Made by a program: the position numbers and the translations under genes
From: Fictibacillus phosphorivorans
GTDB lineage: Bacteria; Bacillota; Bacilli; Bacillales; Fictibacillaceae
Reading direction: 5' to 3'
Length of the DNA stretch: 64,000 nucleotides
NCBI RefSeq assembly: GCF_001619875.1
Contig: NZ_LRFC01000008.1
Location: 124,001 to 188,000, forward strand
The notes under the pieces: model-generated
What the model saw: only the letters and a program-made list of their open reading frames with translations
Told to the model about the DNA's origin: nothing
The model's database searches: none
Shown here: positions 30,785-39,978 of the stretch, one piece after another
How the letters are laid out: each line of letters opens with the position of its first letter
How positions within the stretch are numbered: position 1 is the first letter of the stretch

Positions 30785-32422
30785 ATGTTAAAGTGGCAAT
30801 CAAAAGAAGGATATACAAAACTGCTAAAAGATCTTGTTTCAATTCCGAGCATCACCCATCATGATGGAGAAATGTTTATGGCAGAGCACCTTTACCACAC
30901 ACTATCTTCACTTGAATATTTCACAACACACCCAGATCACGTTCGCCATCATCCCCTTCCAGATGGCCGAAAACTGATAACAGCATTTGTACAGAAAGAT
31001 CCTAGTGTAAAAGAGACGATTATCCTGTTAAGTCACTTTGATGTCGTCTCTGTTGAGGATTTTGGAGAATGGAAACACCTCGCTTTTCGGGCTGATGAAC
31101 TTACCGAAAAGATTATTGAAAATAAAGAGCTGCTTCATCCTTTTGTTCAGGAAGATTTAAAGAGTGGCGATTGGCTGTTCGGTCGAGGAACGATGGATAT
31201 GAAAGCGGGTGTCGCGCTTCATATGTCCATGATTGAGAAAGCAGCAACAGGTCATTTCAAAGGAAATGTTCTTATGATATCAGTTCCAGATGAAGAAGTT
31301 CACTCTGAGGGAATGCTGGCAGGTGTAAGTGTTTTACGCCAGCTGAAGGAAGAATATGATATTAAATACATCACATGTTTAAACGGTGAGCCTAGTTTCA
31401 CTAAATTCCCAGGTGATACTGCGCCATATATGTACACAGGATCAACGGGTAAGATCCTTCCAGGGTTCCTTTGTTACGGTAAAGAGACGCACGTCGGTGA
31501 ACCGCTTGCTGGTTTGAATGGCAACGCGATGGCAGCAGAGATTACGAGAGAACTAGAATGGAACGTTGATTATGTTGAGACGTTTCGGGAAGAAGCTACG
31601 CCTGTTCCTACGAACTTGATACAAAAAGATTTAAAAGACCATTATTCCGTGCAGATTCCACATGCCGCTGTTACTCTATTTAACCTTATGCTGTTTAATC
31701 GGTCGCTATCAGATATTACATCCATGCTGATGAACAGTGCTCAGACTGCAGCTAGAAATTTAGAGAACCGACTATATGAAAGAAGTAAAGCCGTATCTAA
31801 AATTGTTCCTTTCACACCTGAAAAAGAAAACATAAAAGTACTCACCTTTAACGAACTTTATGAGCATGCAGTAACAAAATATGGACAAGAAGAATTAGAC
31901 CGCAGAGAAAACATGCTGCAAACCAATAATCCAAATGCTGATGAAAGAGAACTTACCATTCAATATGTATTTGAACTGGCGAGTCTGTGCAGAGACATTT
32001 CACCAATGATTGTTCTTTTCTACACACCGCCATTTTATCCCGCTGTTTGTTCAAGTGATCATCCATTAATTAAAGCGACATCAGAAGAGGTAGTGAACCA
32101 TGCAAAAAGGGAGTTCAACAGTGACCTTGTTAATGTTCATTACTTTAGCGGTTTATCTGATTTAAGTTATATTGGTTTCAACGGAGATGCTCGAGATCTT
32201 TCAGCGTTTACTAGTAACTTTCCTTTACTAGGATCAAGATATAACATTCCCTTTGATGATATGAGAGAGATCAACATTCCGGTGATTAACATCGGTCCAC
32301 TAGGCAAAGATGCTCACCAGTGGACTGAACGGCTGGAGATCAACAAAGTGATGGACGAAACGCATCCACTCATCGTGTTTGCCATGGAAACACTGTTTGA
32401 TAAAGCAAAAAACCAGATCTGA
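30785..32422 (+). CDS. rocB: M20-family deacylase, RocB-like
   Basis: 545-residue cytoplasmic metallohydrolase. M20 motifs are ILLSHFDVVS (metal His/Asp), GRGTMDMKAGVALHM (bridging Asp) and SVPDEEVHSEGM (catalytic Glu pair). The long form with FYTPPFYPAVCSSDHP and HYFSGLSDLSYIGF is that of RocB, encoded in the arginine/ornithine catabolic regulon of B. subtilis and thought to be an N-deacylase. No rocA, rocC or rocD gene is adjacent and I found no sigma-54 (-12/-24) promoter, so regulation may differ. An AGGAGGT site precedes the ATG. The stop codon lies in the loop of the terminator hairpin. Confidence 0.85.
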   Translation: MLKWQSKEGYTKLLKDLVSIPSITHHDGEMFMAEHLYHTLSSLEYFTTHPDHVRHHPLPDGRKLITAFVQKDPSVKETIILLSHFDVVSVEDFGEWKHLAFRADELTEKIIENKELLHPFVQEDLKSGDWLFGRGTMDMKAGVALHMSMIEKAATGHFKGNVLMISVPDEEVHSEGMLAGVSVLRQLKEEYDIKYITCLNGEPSFTKFPGDTAPYMYTGSTGKILPGFLCYGKETHVGEPLAGLNGNAMAAEITRELEWNVDYVETFREEATPVPTNLIQKDLKDHYSVQIPHAAVTLFNLMLFNRSLSDITSMLMNSAQTAARNLENRLYERSKAVSKIVPFTPEKENIKVLTFNELYEHAVTKYGQEELDRRENMLQTNNPNADERELTIQYVFELASLCRDISPMIVLFYTPPFYPAVCSSDHPLIKATSEEVVNHAKREFNSDLVNVHYFSGLSDLSYIGFNGDARDLSAFTSNFPLLGSRYNIPFDDMREINIPVINIGPLGKDAHQWTERLEINKVMDETHPLIVFAMETLFDKAKNQI

Positions 32423-32436
32423 ATGATCTGGTTTTT
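32407..32436. terminator. Bidirectional terminator overlapping the rocB stop
   Basis: Stem AAAAAACCAGATC (32407-32419) with GATCTGGTTTTT (32425-32436). It serves rocB and the convergent GalT-like gene, 3 bp away. Confidence 0.92.
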
Positions 32437-32438
32437 CT

Positions 32439-33203
32439 TTATACCGTGAAATAAATGTCTTGTATTTTTTTTGCAATACCTTCAATATTATTAGCCACTT
32501 GCTGTACACCGTACCCCATAAAAAGAGGCGATGTTACAAAGCGAGGCATGATCTTACAGTACGTAGTGCCGTTCTTTTTATAGAAGAAAAGATTATAGCT
32601 CGTACAGTTTCGATGGAAATGATTAAGCAGAAAATGAGCTCCTGTCTGTATGCAATCTGCGAATAAGGTTAAATCAGCATCCTTTTCCCAAATCACATTC
32701 AACTCATAAAATCCTACCCGCGGTTCATTTGAAACGGTGAACCTTACCCCATCCTTCTCTAAAATAGAAATTCCCTCAAACTGATTGACAGAAAAATCAT
32801 GCATACAATCCACTTCGTTCAGACCAATAATCTGCATGTGAGGATGCCGTATCGTTCCGCCTGATAAAGGACCGTGGTTTTTAAAAAACATAACCGAACG
32901 ATATTTTTCGCTAGTTAACATCCGCTCCCAATGTTCCAGACCGAAACGCAGGACATCATAAAGGTGATCTTTCCTGTAATTAGAAAGTTCTCCTTCACAT
33001 TCGTCTGTTTCGATAAGGACTGTCTGATAAGCTCCATCAAGTACGGTATATTTATTTTTTACTAATATAATCGATCCGCTTTTATCAAGTACTTCTTCCA
33101 ATTCATCAATGCGACAAAATGGACAAGGTGTTTCTCTGTTTTTGATGCTGTTCGGCTTTTGTGCGCCTACTTCTGTAAAAAATTTTATGTGTGTTTTTTT
33201 CAT
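32439..33203 (-). CDS. GalT/HIT-superfamily protein (DUF4931-like)
   Basis: 254 residues. N-terminal CPFCRIDELEEVLD carries a zinc-type CxxC. TVLIETDECEGELSNYRKDHLYDVL follows, then FFKNHGPLSGGTIRHPHMQIIGL, which has the HxHxQ nucleotidyl-transferase motif of galactose-1-phosphate uridylyltransferases. It is shorter than true GalT and lies outside any galactose operon, so it is probably a nucleotide-sugar or nucleotide-processing protein of unknown substrate. ATG at 33203 was preferred to the upstream GTG that falls within a GCGGTG ribosome site. Confidence 0.72.
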   Translation of the reverse strand: MKKTHIKFFTEVGAQKPNSIKNRETPCPFCRIDELEEVLDKSGSIILVKNKYTVLDGAYQTVLIETDECEGELSNYRKDHLYDVLRFGLEHWERMLTSEKYRSVMFFKNHGPLSGGTIRHPHMQIIGLNEVDCMHDFSVNQFEGISILEKDGVRFTVSNEPRVGFYELNVIWEKDADLTLFADCIQTGAHFLLNHFHRNCTSYNLFFYKKNGTTYCKIMPRFVTSPLFMGYGVQQVANNIEGIAKKIQDIYFTV

Positions 33204-33275
33204 GCTATTCACCGCTTTTGCTTGTTTCCTGTCTAATTTCTAGCTGCACATACATATATCCTGTTTGGCTATGGT

Positions 33276-33929
33276 TTATTTATTCGTGATTCGTTCCCAT
33301 TTTAAAGTACCTTCATTTTTCTTGATCGAACCGAGCCATTCGAAGTCTTTATCCACTTTGAGAAGTTCTGCAATCAAATCGTTATCCGTAGAACTTGCTG
33401 TATAGACTTTTAGATTAACATATTTCCATAGTTCGCCCAAATTTTCCTGCGCTTCATACGGTTCGTTTAACGTGAGGTGTGATACTCCCTTTAAGTATGA
33501 TTCGGTTAAAAAAAACTGTTTTTCTTGTGAAAGATTTTCAGGAAACCTAATATATACAGTTAAGGTATCACCTTTTTGGTAGGCATCTATTCCTGTCACA
33601 TTATGCTGATGCCGCATATCATGTCGTGCTTTTGTTAAAATGGCTTGATTGACATAAGGGGTTTTCACAAAGAAATTGGCATCTTTATTCGTATCCTTAT
33701 TAAGAGGCATGCTTTCGGCGAATTGGATAAAAAGAAAGATAAAGGCTACACCGAGTGCAAGACTCAAACTCTGATGAAACCAATGATACCACATACTTTT
33801 AGGTGCAGGAAGTTTATTCAGATCACGTGTTTTCTGAAGAACGCTCTGCCTGTGTTCCTCTTTAAACGTAATGGTTTTCATACGGCCGTTGTTCAAAATT
33901 TCAGGCAGCTGCTTTAACGGATCTTCCAT
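33276..33929 (-). CDS. Probable anti-sigma factor (single-pass membrane protein)
   Basis: 217 residues. A cytoplasmic N-terminal segment of about 50 residues, one membrane helix (about 51-69, LSLALGVAFIFLFIQFAES), then an extracytoplasmic domain of about 145 residues. The N-terminal part lacks a clear zinc-binding ASD motif. Its gene starts 4 bp after the ECF sigma gene, the usual arrangement for a membrane anti-sigma factor that binds its sigma until an envelope signal arrives. The role comes from position and topology, not from recognised homology. Confidence 0.65.
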   Translation of the reverse strand: MEDPLKQLPEILNNGRMKTITFKEEHRQSVLQKTRDLNKLPAPKSMWYHWFHQSLSLALGVAFIFLFIQFAESMPLNKDTNKDANFFVKTPYVNQAILTKARHDMRHQHNVTGIDAYQKGDTLTVYIRFPENLSQEKQFFLTESYLKGVSHLTLNEPYEAQENLGELWKYVNLKVYTASSTDNDLIAELLKVDKDFEWLGSIKKNEGTLKWERITNK

Positions 33930-33933
33930 GAAC

Positions 33934-34488
33934 TCACCCTCCCTTTTCCAATTTACGGCGCAGCATTTCTCTGCCTCGCTGTAGAATTGTTCTGACTGTT
34001 GCTTCCTTTTTATTTAGAATCTGGCTGATCTCATTAACCTTCAACTCTTTATAGTAGAAGAGAAGGATGACTTCTCGATATTTAAGCGGAAGTTTCAAGA
34101 CTTCTTCTGACAATGCTTCATGTTCACTTTTTTGCACGATTGAGAGTTCGGGTGTAAGAGCTGAGGATGGTTTGGCCTTGCTAAAACGATCAATCACATG
34201 AATATACTTCTTCCATCCGCTTCTTAAATAGTCTTTACACAAATTAATGGTGATCGAATAAACCCATGTTTTGACTGATGATTCATTTCGGAAGTTGTCT
34301 TTGTGGATAAAACATTTCACAAAAACTTCTTGTGCCAGATCCTCCGCCAATTTTCTATCCTTTACATATGTATAAGCGAGCCTTACCACCTTATCTTGAT
34401 ACATGTCCATAATTTGGATCAGCCACTCTTCCTGACTTAGGTGGTGAAAATTAAATTCTGGTGACACAACGCTTTTTTTCGTTTTCAA
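33934..34488 (-). CDS. ECF-type RNA polymerase sigma factor
   Basis: 184 residues. Region 2: YTYVKDRKLAEDLAQEVFVKCF, followed by VKTWVYSITINLCKDYLR. Region 4: LPLKYREVILLFYYKELKVNEISQI and EATVRTILQRGREMLRRKL. These are standard for the sigma-70 ECF subfamily. The ATG at 34494 touches the AAGGGGGG ribosome site; TTG at 34488 has 6-nt spacing and is probably the start. Paired with the membrane protein downstream. A self-regulated ECF promoter was not identified in the 438-bp spacer upstream. Confidence 0.9.
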   Translation of the reverse strand: MKTKKSVVSPEFNFHHLSQEEWLIQIMDMYQDKVVRLAYTYVKDRKLAEDLAQEVFVKCFIHKDNFRNESSVKTWVYSITINLCKDYLRSGWKKYIHVIDRFSKAKPSSALTPELSIVQKSEHEALSEEVLKLPLKYREVILLFYYKELKVNEISQILNKKEATVRTILQRGREMLRRKLEKGG

Positions 34489-34813
34489 GTCCATCCCCCC
34501 TTACCTTACACTCCATCTATCTCTTAGACGGTTGTTGATTCGATTTTCATTCAAAATTTTTCATCTTTTACTCATTGTTAATTGATCTAATACAACTACA
34601 GATAACCATCCGAACACTGCCTGAGTCGCATCTATTCTCGTTGAATAGTAAATATGGAGAAGTTTTATATAAATTATCTAATGGCTCCGTTTTTTTTGTA
34701 ATAAAACTTTGATTCTATTAAGTATTTATTTGTCATTTCATATTCTATATCTACCATTCTATTTCCTTTAATAGACAATTTATTACAGACATACGTCGAA
34801 TCGTGTTTCAAGG

Positions 34814-34879
34814 TGTAACATTTTGAAATATAAATGTAATATTATTTCGCGATAACTGACTAGTAATCAATGGTATAAT
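34814..34879 (+). promoter_or_regulatory. Promoter region of the murein hydrolase with WalR-like repeats
   Basis: TATAAT at 34874-34879. Upstream, TGAAAT-N5-TGTAAT (34824-34840) fits the WalR direct-repeat pattern TGTWAH-N5-TGTWAH with one mismatch, and a further TGTAAC lies at 34814. No good -35 is present, as expected for an activated promoter. WalR controls autolysin genes in Bacillus. Confidence 0.45.
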
Positions 34880-34932
34880 CACATGAGTAAAGAAATTGGC
34901 AACATTTGCACTTACAAGGAGGAGTACCCATT

Positions 34933-36255
34933 TTGAATCGCAAGCTAGTAATGGCAACACTATCTCTCAGTCTAGTATTTAGTACATATACCGTATCGGC
35001 AGAAACTCTGTCTTCTATAAAAGAAAAAAAAGAACTAAATCGCTCTGAACAGGATAAAAAGCAGGTTGAATTGAAAGAGAATAAAGATCAGCAAGATCAC
35101 ACAGTAGATCAAATTGAACAGTTACAGAGTTCAATAGAAAAGACAGTTAAAGAAATTGAAAACAAAAAAGCTTCTATTCAATCTACAAAAGCTTCTATTG
35201 AAAAATTAAAAAAAGAAATCGATGTGCTTGAAAAAAGAATTAAAGAACGCGACGCACTTTTAAAAGAACGTGTAAGTTCCATGTATGAAAGCGGCGGGGC
35301 TGTTAACTACCTAGACGTTTTATTAGGCGCTAAAGATTTTGGCGATTTTCTTGATCGTGTATTTGCTTTAAATGTAATTGCTGAGCAAGACAAAGCGATT
35401 CTAGAAGAACACAGACAAGATAAAGCTTCTGTTGAAAAGAAAAAAGAAGAAGTTGAAATTCAACTAACTTCTCTCAATAAAGACTTAGCAGAGCTCGAGG
35501 GATTAAACCAAAAGCTAACGGCTCAGAAAAAACAAAAAGCTTCTCTTCTTGCGCACTTGCAGACTGAAGAAGGAGAAATCCATAGTCATATTGTGCAATT
35601 AGAAGAGAAAAACGAACTTCTTTCAGCACAAGAAGCGGCAATTAAAGCAGAAATCGCTCGTGCGAAACGTGAAGAAGAAGAACGCAAAAAGAGAGAAGCT
35701 GCAGCTAGAGCAGCGGCTGAAGCAGCAGCGGCAAAAGCGAAAGCTGATGCAGCAGCAGCGGCAGCAAGAGCGAAAAGCAGCTCGTCAAACTCTAGTTCTT
35801 CAACAGCACCATCAACACCACCGCCTGCACCAACACCGGCTCCAACTCCAGTTGGCCGTGACTTTATCATGCCTTCTCAAGGAATGATTACGTCAGGCTT
35901 CGGTAACAGAAGTTCAGGAATGCACTATGGGTTGGACATCGCAAAAGGCGGAAGCTCGGTACCAATCGTTGCAGCAGCATCTGGAACAGTAGCAAGAGCT
36001 TATTATTCAAACAGTTACGGAAACGTTGTCTATATTACGCATTATATTAACGGACAGCTTTATACAACACTTTATGCACATATGAGAACAACACCAGCAG
36101 TTCGTCAAGGTCAATCTGTCTCTCAAGGCACGTTCCTAGGCTACCAAGGCAATACTGGTGAATCAAGAGGTCAGCATTTACACTTCGAATTACACAAAGG
36201 ACCTTGGAATGCATCTAAATCAAATGCGGTTGATCCAAGACCATATCTTCAATAA
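34933..36255 (+). CDS. Secreted coiled-coil M23 peptidoglycan endopeptidase
   Basis: 440 residues. Signal peptide (MNRKLVMATLSLSLVFSTYT, cleavage near VSA-ET). Two long coiled-coil stretches follow (about 28-115 and 145-235). Then comes an Ala/Lys-rich helix (about 240-275), a Ser/Pro linker (PPPAPTPAPTP), and a C-terminal M23 domain with zinc ligands His331, Asp335 (HYGLD) and His415/His417 (HLHFE). The coiled-coil part resembles CwlO/PcsB-type regulators driven by FtsEX. It probably cleaves peptide cross-links during elongation or division. TTG at 34933 follows AAGGAGGAG by 8 nt. Confidence 0.9.
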   Translation: MNRKLVMATLSLSLVFSTYTVSAETLSSIKEKKELNRSEQDKKQVELKENKDQQDHTVDQIEQLQSSIEKTVKEIENKKASIQSTKASIEKLKKEIDVLEKRIKERDALLKERVSSMYESGGAVNYLDVLLGAKDFGDFLDRVFALNVIAEQDKAILEEHRQDKASVEKKKEEVEIQLTSLNKDLAELEGLNQKLTAQKKQKASLLAHLQTEEGEIHSHIVQLEEKNELLSAQEAAIKAEIARAKREEEERKKREAAARAAAEAAAAKAKADAAAAAARAKSSSSNSSSSTAPSTPPPAPTPAPTPVGRDFIMPSQGMITSGFGNRSSGMHYGLDIAKGGSSVPIVAAASGTVARAYYSNSYGNVVYITHYINGQLYTTLYAHMRTTPAVRQGQSVSQGTFLGYQGNTGESRGQHLHFELHKGPWNASKSNAVDPRPYLQ

Positions 36256-36257
36256 AA

Positions 36258-36300
36258 AAGTAAAAAGACGCAGAGAACACGATTCTCTGCGTCTTTTTTA
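36258..36300. terminator. Bidirectional terminator
   Basis: Sixteen-bp perfect stem AAAAAGACGCAGAGAA (36262-36277) with 36283-36298. It serves the M23 gene and the convergent tgl, whose stop codon overlaps its edge. Confidence 0.95.
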
Positions 36301-37074
36301 TATGACCCCAGCAAGCAGCCTTCGAATTGGATGACGCGTGTATTCGGACATTAATCGATAGTTTGGCCTGATGATTTCAGATGTTAAAAAAGCCGATACT
36401 GTGGCACCAGGCATTCTCTTTTTATTTAGCACATCAATAACCTCACCAATCGTACCTGTACCAATTCCGTGGCCGAAGAATTGCCCGTTTCCAAGATCAA
36501 TCAAATTTTCACCTTGCCATTGAGGCGTGTTTGGATGATGCTCTGGATTTTTTACATATCTCACATCTCCAGGTAAGGAATCTCCAGACGACACCTGAAT
36601 AATTTGAAGATCCTCATCATGTTCTGTACTGTAGAGAAGCAATCCGTTAAACAATTGATCAAACATTCTCGTTCCAATTGTCTCAAGGACTGCTTTATAG
36701 AACATGATCATAATGGCTGTTGTACATTCGAATCCGTATTTTTTCCCATTAATAAAAATATCAGAAATGGCATCAGAAGGACGGACTCCCGATCGAAGCA
36801 AAAAACCTCCATAAGCTGTTCTTCTCCAATATTGAGGATTACAGCGAGCATTAACGAACGTAGCAAATCCCGCTCCGCTATCCCGCATAGCGAGTGCAGC
36901 TGCAACAATATTTGAACGCATAACAACTTCAAATAAAAATTGGTGAGGACTTGTGTAATAGAACGATTCTCTAGAGTTTTTAAGCTTTTCACCTATTTGT
37001 TTCTGTGTCGATGTAAGCGAATTGAAACCTGAGATTTGTGATGTATTTACTGGATACCCATTAACAAAAATCAT
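36298..37074 (-). CDS. tgl: Protein-glutamine gamma-glutamyltransferase (spore coat transglutaminase) Tgl
   Basis: 258 residues. Catalytic cysteine Cys117 lies in KKYGFECTTAIMIMFYKA, closely matching the B. subtilis Tgl active site. Other family text: RDSGAGFATFVNARCNPQYW and NGQFFGHGIGTGT. The enzyme forms gamma-glutamyl-lysine isopeptide bonds between coat proteins such as GerQ. The frame extends to 37095, but the ATG at 37074 after GGGGGGAGAG was chosen. A very good sigma-K promoter (37105-37133) fits expression in the late mother cell. Confidence 0.95.
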   Translation of the reverse strand: MIFVNGYPVNTSQISGFNSLTSTQKQIGEKLKNSRESFYYTSPHQFLFEVVMRSNIVAAALAMRDSGAGFATFVNARCNPQYWRRTAYGGFLLRSGVRPSDAISDIFINGKKYGFECTTAIMIMFYKAVLETIGTRMFDQLFNGLLLYSTEHDEDLQIIQVSSGDSLPGDVRYVKNPEHHPNTPQWQGENLIDLGNGQFFGHGIGTGTIGEVIDVLNKKRMPGATVSAFLTSEIIRPNYRLMSEYTRHPIRRLLAGVI

Positions 37075-37104
37075 TTCTCTCCCCCCTGTCTGCACAGGAT
37101 ACGA

Positions 37105-37133
37105 TATTGTATGGCAGGATGAGAGAAGTGGTG
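37105..37133 (-). promoter_or_regulatory. Sigma-K promoter of tgl
   Basis: On the minus strand CACC (37130-37133), 16 nt, CATACAATA (37105-37113). The -10 matches CATANNNTA fully and the -35 AC is at the right distance. Confidence 0.78.
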
Positions 37134-37138
37134 TTTTT

Positions 37139-38161
37139 TTATGCCCCTCTATTTTGTAAAAAGGAAAATGGTGCTTTATGAGGTGAGGGAATGTTTTCTT
37201 CTACAACTTTCACTTTTTTACCTTTTGTTACATTTCTGATTTGAAGGTGTTTTTGATAGCCCTCCCCCATAAGTTGAAACGCATAGATCGCGATGCCGAA
37301 CATGATGATGGGTCCTAACGCGATAAATGGATTGGCTTGAATCATGAAATAATAATCTCCTACTAATCCCGACCACTCATTTGATATTGATTTTGGCGGA
37401 TCATTAACCAAAGGGGTAAAATCAACATCTGTTCCTCCAAAAAAGAGTTTAAAATACCCGAGATGTGTAAAAATGATTAACACTTGCACACATTGCTGAC
37501 ACCACACGATAACGAGCTTTGGTAGTAGATGAGGCATGACATGTTTATTAAATATTCTCCATCGGCTAGCTCCTAAAACGTGTGCACCCTCAATAAAGTC
37601 CTCTTTTAAAGTTGAAGCCATCAGATTACTAATTAGAGATCCTAACAGCGGAACTACAAGTACAGTTAAAATGATAATTTCAAGTCCAATTCTTTCGGTT
37701 AACGAATAAATAAAATACCCTTCCATCTCTTTGGGATTGAATTGTTCTTTTAAAATGGGAGAAAGGATAAATACAGCTATGATTGTAAGCGGGATGAAAT
37801 AAAAAGAACTGAGCAATTGATCTAGACTTTTTCTAATTTTTTCTGGCACGTAAAAAGTTAAAGGTATTGCGGTCAAGAGACTGATCAAAACCCGTAAAAA
37901 ACCAATCGCGATGACGCTTAATAGTGTGAATTTCGCACCTTGCAGAACTTTTAAAGCAATATCATAACCATGGGGATCGGTACCCATCGGAAACATAAAG
38001 GATGGTTCAAATGGAGCTGCCTTAATCGGATTCATGTTTTCATCATATAGCACTTGGACTTGACGAATTTCGCTATCAAAACATACAGAAAAGACAAGGC
38101 TAGAAACAATTAAACCTGAGATTATACTAAATCCTATCCAAAATTTACAGCTTCTTATCAT
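37139..38161 (-). CDS. Peptide/nickel-type ABC permease, OppC/DppC-like
   Basis: 340-residue membrane protein with about six helices. FPMGTDPHGYDIALKVLQGAKFTLL near the N-terminus is the OppC/DppC signature (TDxxGxD...). The cytoplasmic coupling loop is DFIEGAHVLGASRWRIFNKHVMPHL. It starts in a 4-bp ATGA overlap with the preceding OppB-like gene. No solute-binding protein or ATPase is nearby, so the pair must use partners from elsewhere or is a relic. Sequence divergence from true OppC is considerable (for example a 20-residue insertion before the last helix). Confidence 0.82.
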   Translation of the reverse strand: MIRSCKFWIGFSIISGLIVSSLVFSVCFDSEIRQVQVLYDENMNPIKAAPFEPSFMFPMGTDPHGYDIALKVLQGAKFTLLSVIAIGFLRVLISLLTAIPLTFYVPEKIRKSLDQLLSSFYFIPLTIIAVFILSPILKEQFNPKEMEGYFIYSLTERIGLEIIILTVLVVPLLGSLISNLMASTLKEDFIEGAHVLGASRWRIFNKHVMPHLLPKLVIVWCQQCVQVLIIFTHLGYFKLFFGGTDVDFTPLVNDPPKSISNEWSGLVGDYYFMIQANPFIALGPIIMFGIAIYAFQLMGEGYQKHLQIRNVTKGKKVKVVEENIPSPHKAPFSFLQNRGA

Positions 38162-39015
38162 ACCACCTCACCTCTATTCGTAAAACGCAGAATGAACCAT
38201 TCGAATACGGCAAAGATTAGAAAAAATGGGAGCACAAGTAAAATGAGACAAGCGGCAAGCATTTCAGGTCTAAAATCGTGGTACATATAATGTGTGATTC
38301 CATGGATATTAAAAATAATTTCTACTAACAACAAGTTGGAGATCATGAACCAAAGAACCGATTTTGAAAAATGAAAAATGCCTTCACTTGTGTTTCTCGT
38401 TACATGGAAGATGAGAACGTATATCCTCTTCATACCTTTTGCTAAACTCATTTCTACATATGGTTTTGCCATCTCTTCTTCTGTCATAAGAATCATCATC
38501 TTGTAAAAATAAACGAAAGGCAGAATCATCAGACACGCAATCGGGACAAGGTAGATTCTGCTCTCCGCTCCCAATGAGGCAACATTTGAAACAAGTATTC
38601 CAGTTTTTTTATAAATCATCACAATTCCCATCTGAACAAGTGCGAAAACGAGAAGATCTGGTAAAGATTCTAAAAAGGTCAGAACATTTTTGATGAATTT
38701 TCTTAAAAAGAGCGGCAGCATAAGTGTCCCCCAGGTCAAAAGCTGTGCTGCGCAAAAAGCTATGAACACTGCACCAAAAAGAATCGTCAATGAGTAGAAG
38801 TAAGGTCCCCATATGTCTTCCAAAAATAAACGCTCTATTCCCTGATTAAAATAGATCATCTCGTTTATTTGAAGTACTTCATTAAATACAACCGCAATCT
38901 TATTTGCATAAGCAGAAACATCTTTATTCATGATCAGCTCAGGCAGTCCGCTTATAAGAATAATGGAAATAATCGTTAAAAATAACTGCAGTAATCGTTC
39001 TTTTAGTGTTTTCAT
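38158..39015 (-). CDS. Peptide/nickel-type ABC permease, OppB/DppB-like (divergent)
   Basis: 285-residue membrane protein with about six helices: an N-terminal helix, an extracytoplasmic stretch (about 30-65), then five helices. The coupling loop YVEMSLAKGMKRIYVLIFHVTRNTSE is a degenerate form of the OppB EAA loop. It is the first gene of a two-gene unit with the OppC-like permease. AAGGAGGG ribosome site. Substrate unknown. Confidence 0.72.
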   Translation of the reverse strand: MKTLKERLLQLFLTIISIILISGLPELIMNKDVSAYANKIAVVFNEVLQINEMIYFNQGIERLFLEDIWGPYFYSLTILFGAVFIAFCAAQLLTWGTLMLPLFLRKFIKNVLTFLESLPDLLVFALVQMGIVMIYKKTGILVSNVASLGAESRIYLVPIACLMILPFVYFYKMMILMTEEEMAKPYVEMSLAKGMKRIYVLIFHVTRNTSEGIFHFSKSVLWFMISNLLLVEIIFNIHGITHYMYHDFRPEMLAACLILLVLPFFLIFAVFEWFILRFTNRGEVV

Positions 39016-39150
39016 CTCTGCCCTCCTTCACCTTCTTTAGTTAGACGAATGAACCAAAACGTATCATTCATTTCTTTTTTCTTTATAAAGGATAAAAAGA
39101 AAAAAACAATCCATATTAAGGAAGAGAAAAGATGGAAACGAGGATTTATT

Positions 39151-39978
39151 ATGTGGAATAAGATTTTGATCGGAGTTCTAATTGCTGCTAGTGTCAGCTT
39201 GATCTCTCCCTCTGCTTCTGAAGCAAAAGAACCTCTTACTTATTTTCCTATCGTTAAAAAGGGAGAGGTTTTGGAGTGGGATCGAGTTAATAGACTCCTT
39301 CCTAAAGGTGCAACATTTAAAGTCATTGATTTGGAGACAGGCTTTTATTTTCAAGTACAAAGAAGAGCTGGCAATAAACACGCCGATGTACAGCCGCTGA
39401 CGCGTGATGATACTGCTGTTTTAAAGCACCTGTATAACGGTAAATGGAGCTGGAACCGACGCGCCATACTAATTCCTGTTAAAGGCAGAATGATAGCTGG
39501 GAGCATGCACGGAATGCCACACGGAGCAGGGGCATTAGAGAACGGATTTCCTGGTCATTTTTGTATTCATTTTTTGGGAAGTTCAACACATCGTTCTCGT
39601 AATATCGACCCTTCCCACCAATACATGATTCTAAAAGCGGGTGGACAATTGTCTAAATTCGCATCTGGTGCAAGTGCTAAACAAGCGGTATCCATGTTTT
39701 TAGTCGGTATGAAGCAGCAGGATATCAAGATAGCTCGACCTGTACTTTCACCCACATTGCTTCAAGACCAAAAAATCACTTCTTTATTTAAAGGAATTAC
39801 AAGCTTGCAATATGAGATTAGGGCGCCAAGCAGCAGATATCCTCCTATCGTTAAAACTGAAATAAGAGCAAAGGTTAGGATGTACGATGATAACGGCTTG
39901 CAATCGGATACCTACACGTTTTTATTAGAAAAAAAGTCAATGACAGACGGTTGGAAAATCATAAAGATCAGGCTCTAA
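39151..39978 (+). CDS. Secreted protein with HGMPHGAG / GHFCIHFLGS motif, function unknown
   Basis: 275 residues. Signal peptide (MWNKILIGVLIAASVSLISPSASEA). A central conserved-looking block reads GSMHGMPHGAGALENGF then PGHFCIHFLGSSTHRS, whose Cys-Ile-His-Phe core and nearby histidines look catalytic and loosely recall L,D-transpeptidase-type cysteine sites. I recall similar blocks in uncharacterised Firmicute exported proteins. The frame opens at 39049, but the signal-peptide ATG at 39151 is the natural start. No operon partner. The function is not known to me. Confidence 0.7.
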   Translation: MWNKILIGVLIAASVSLISPSASEAKEPLTYFPIVKKGEVLEWDRVNRLLPKGATFKVIDLETGFYFQVQRRAGNKHADVQPLTRDDTAVLKHLYNGKWSWNRRAILIPVKGRMIAGSMHGMPHGAGALENGFPGHFCIHFLGSSTHRSRNIDPSHQYMILKAGGQLSKFASGASAKQAVSMFLVGMKQQDIKIARPVLSPTLLQDQKITSLFKGITSLQYEIRAPSSRYPPIVKTEIRAKVRMYDDNGLQSDTYTFLLEKKSMTDGWKIIKIRL

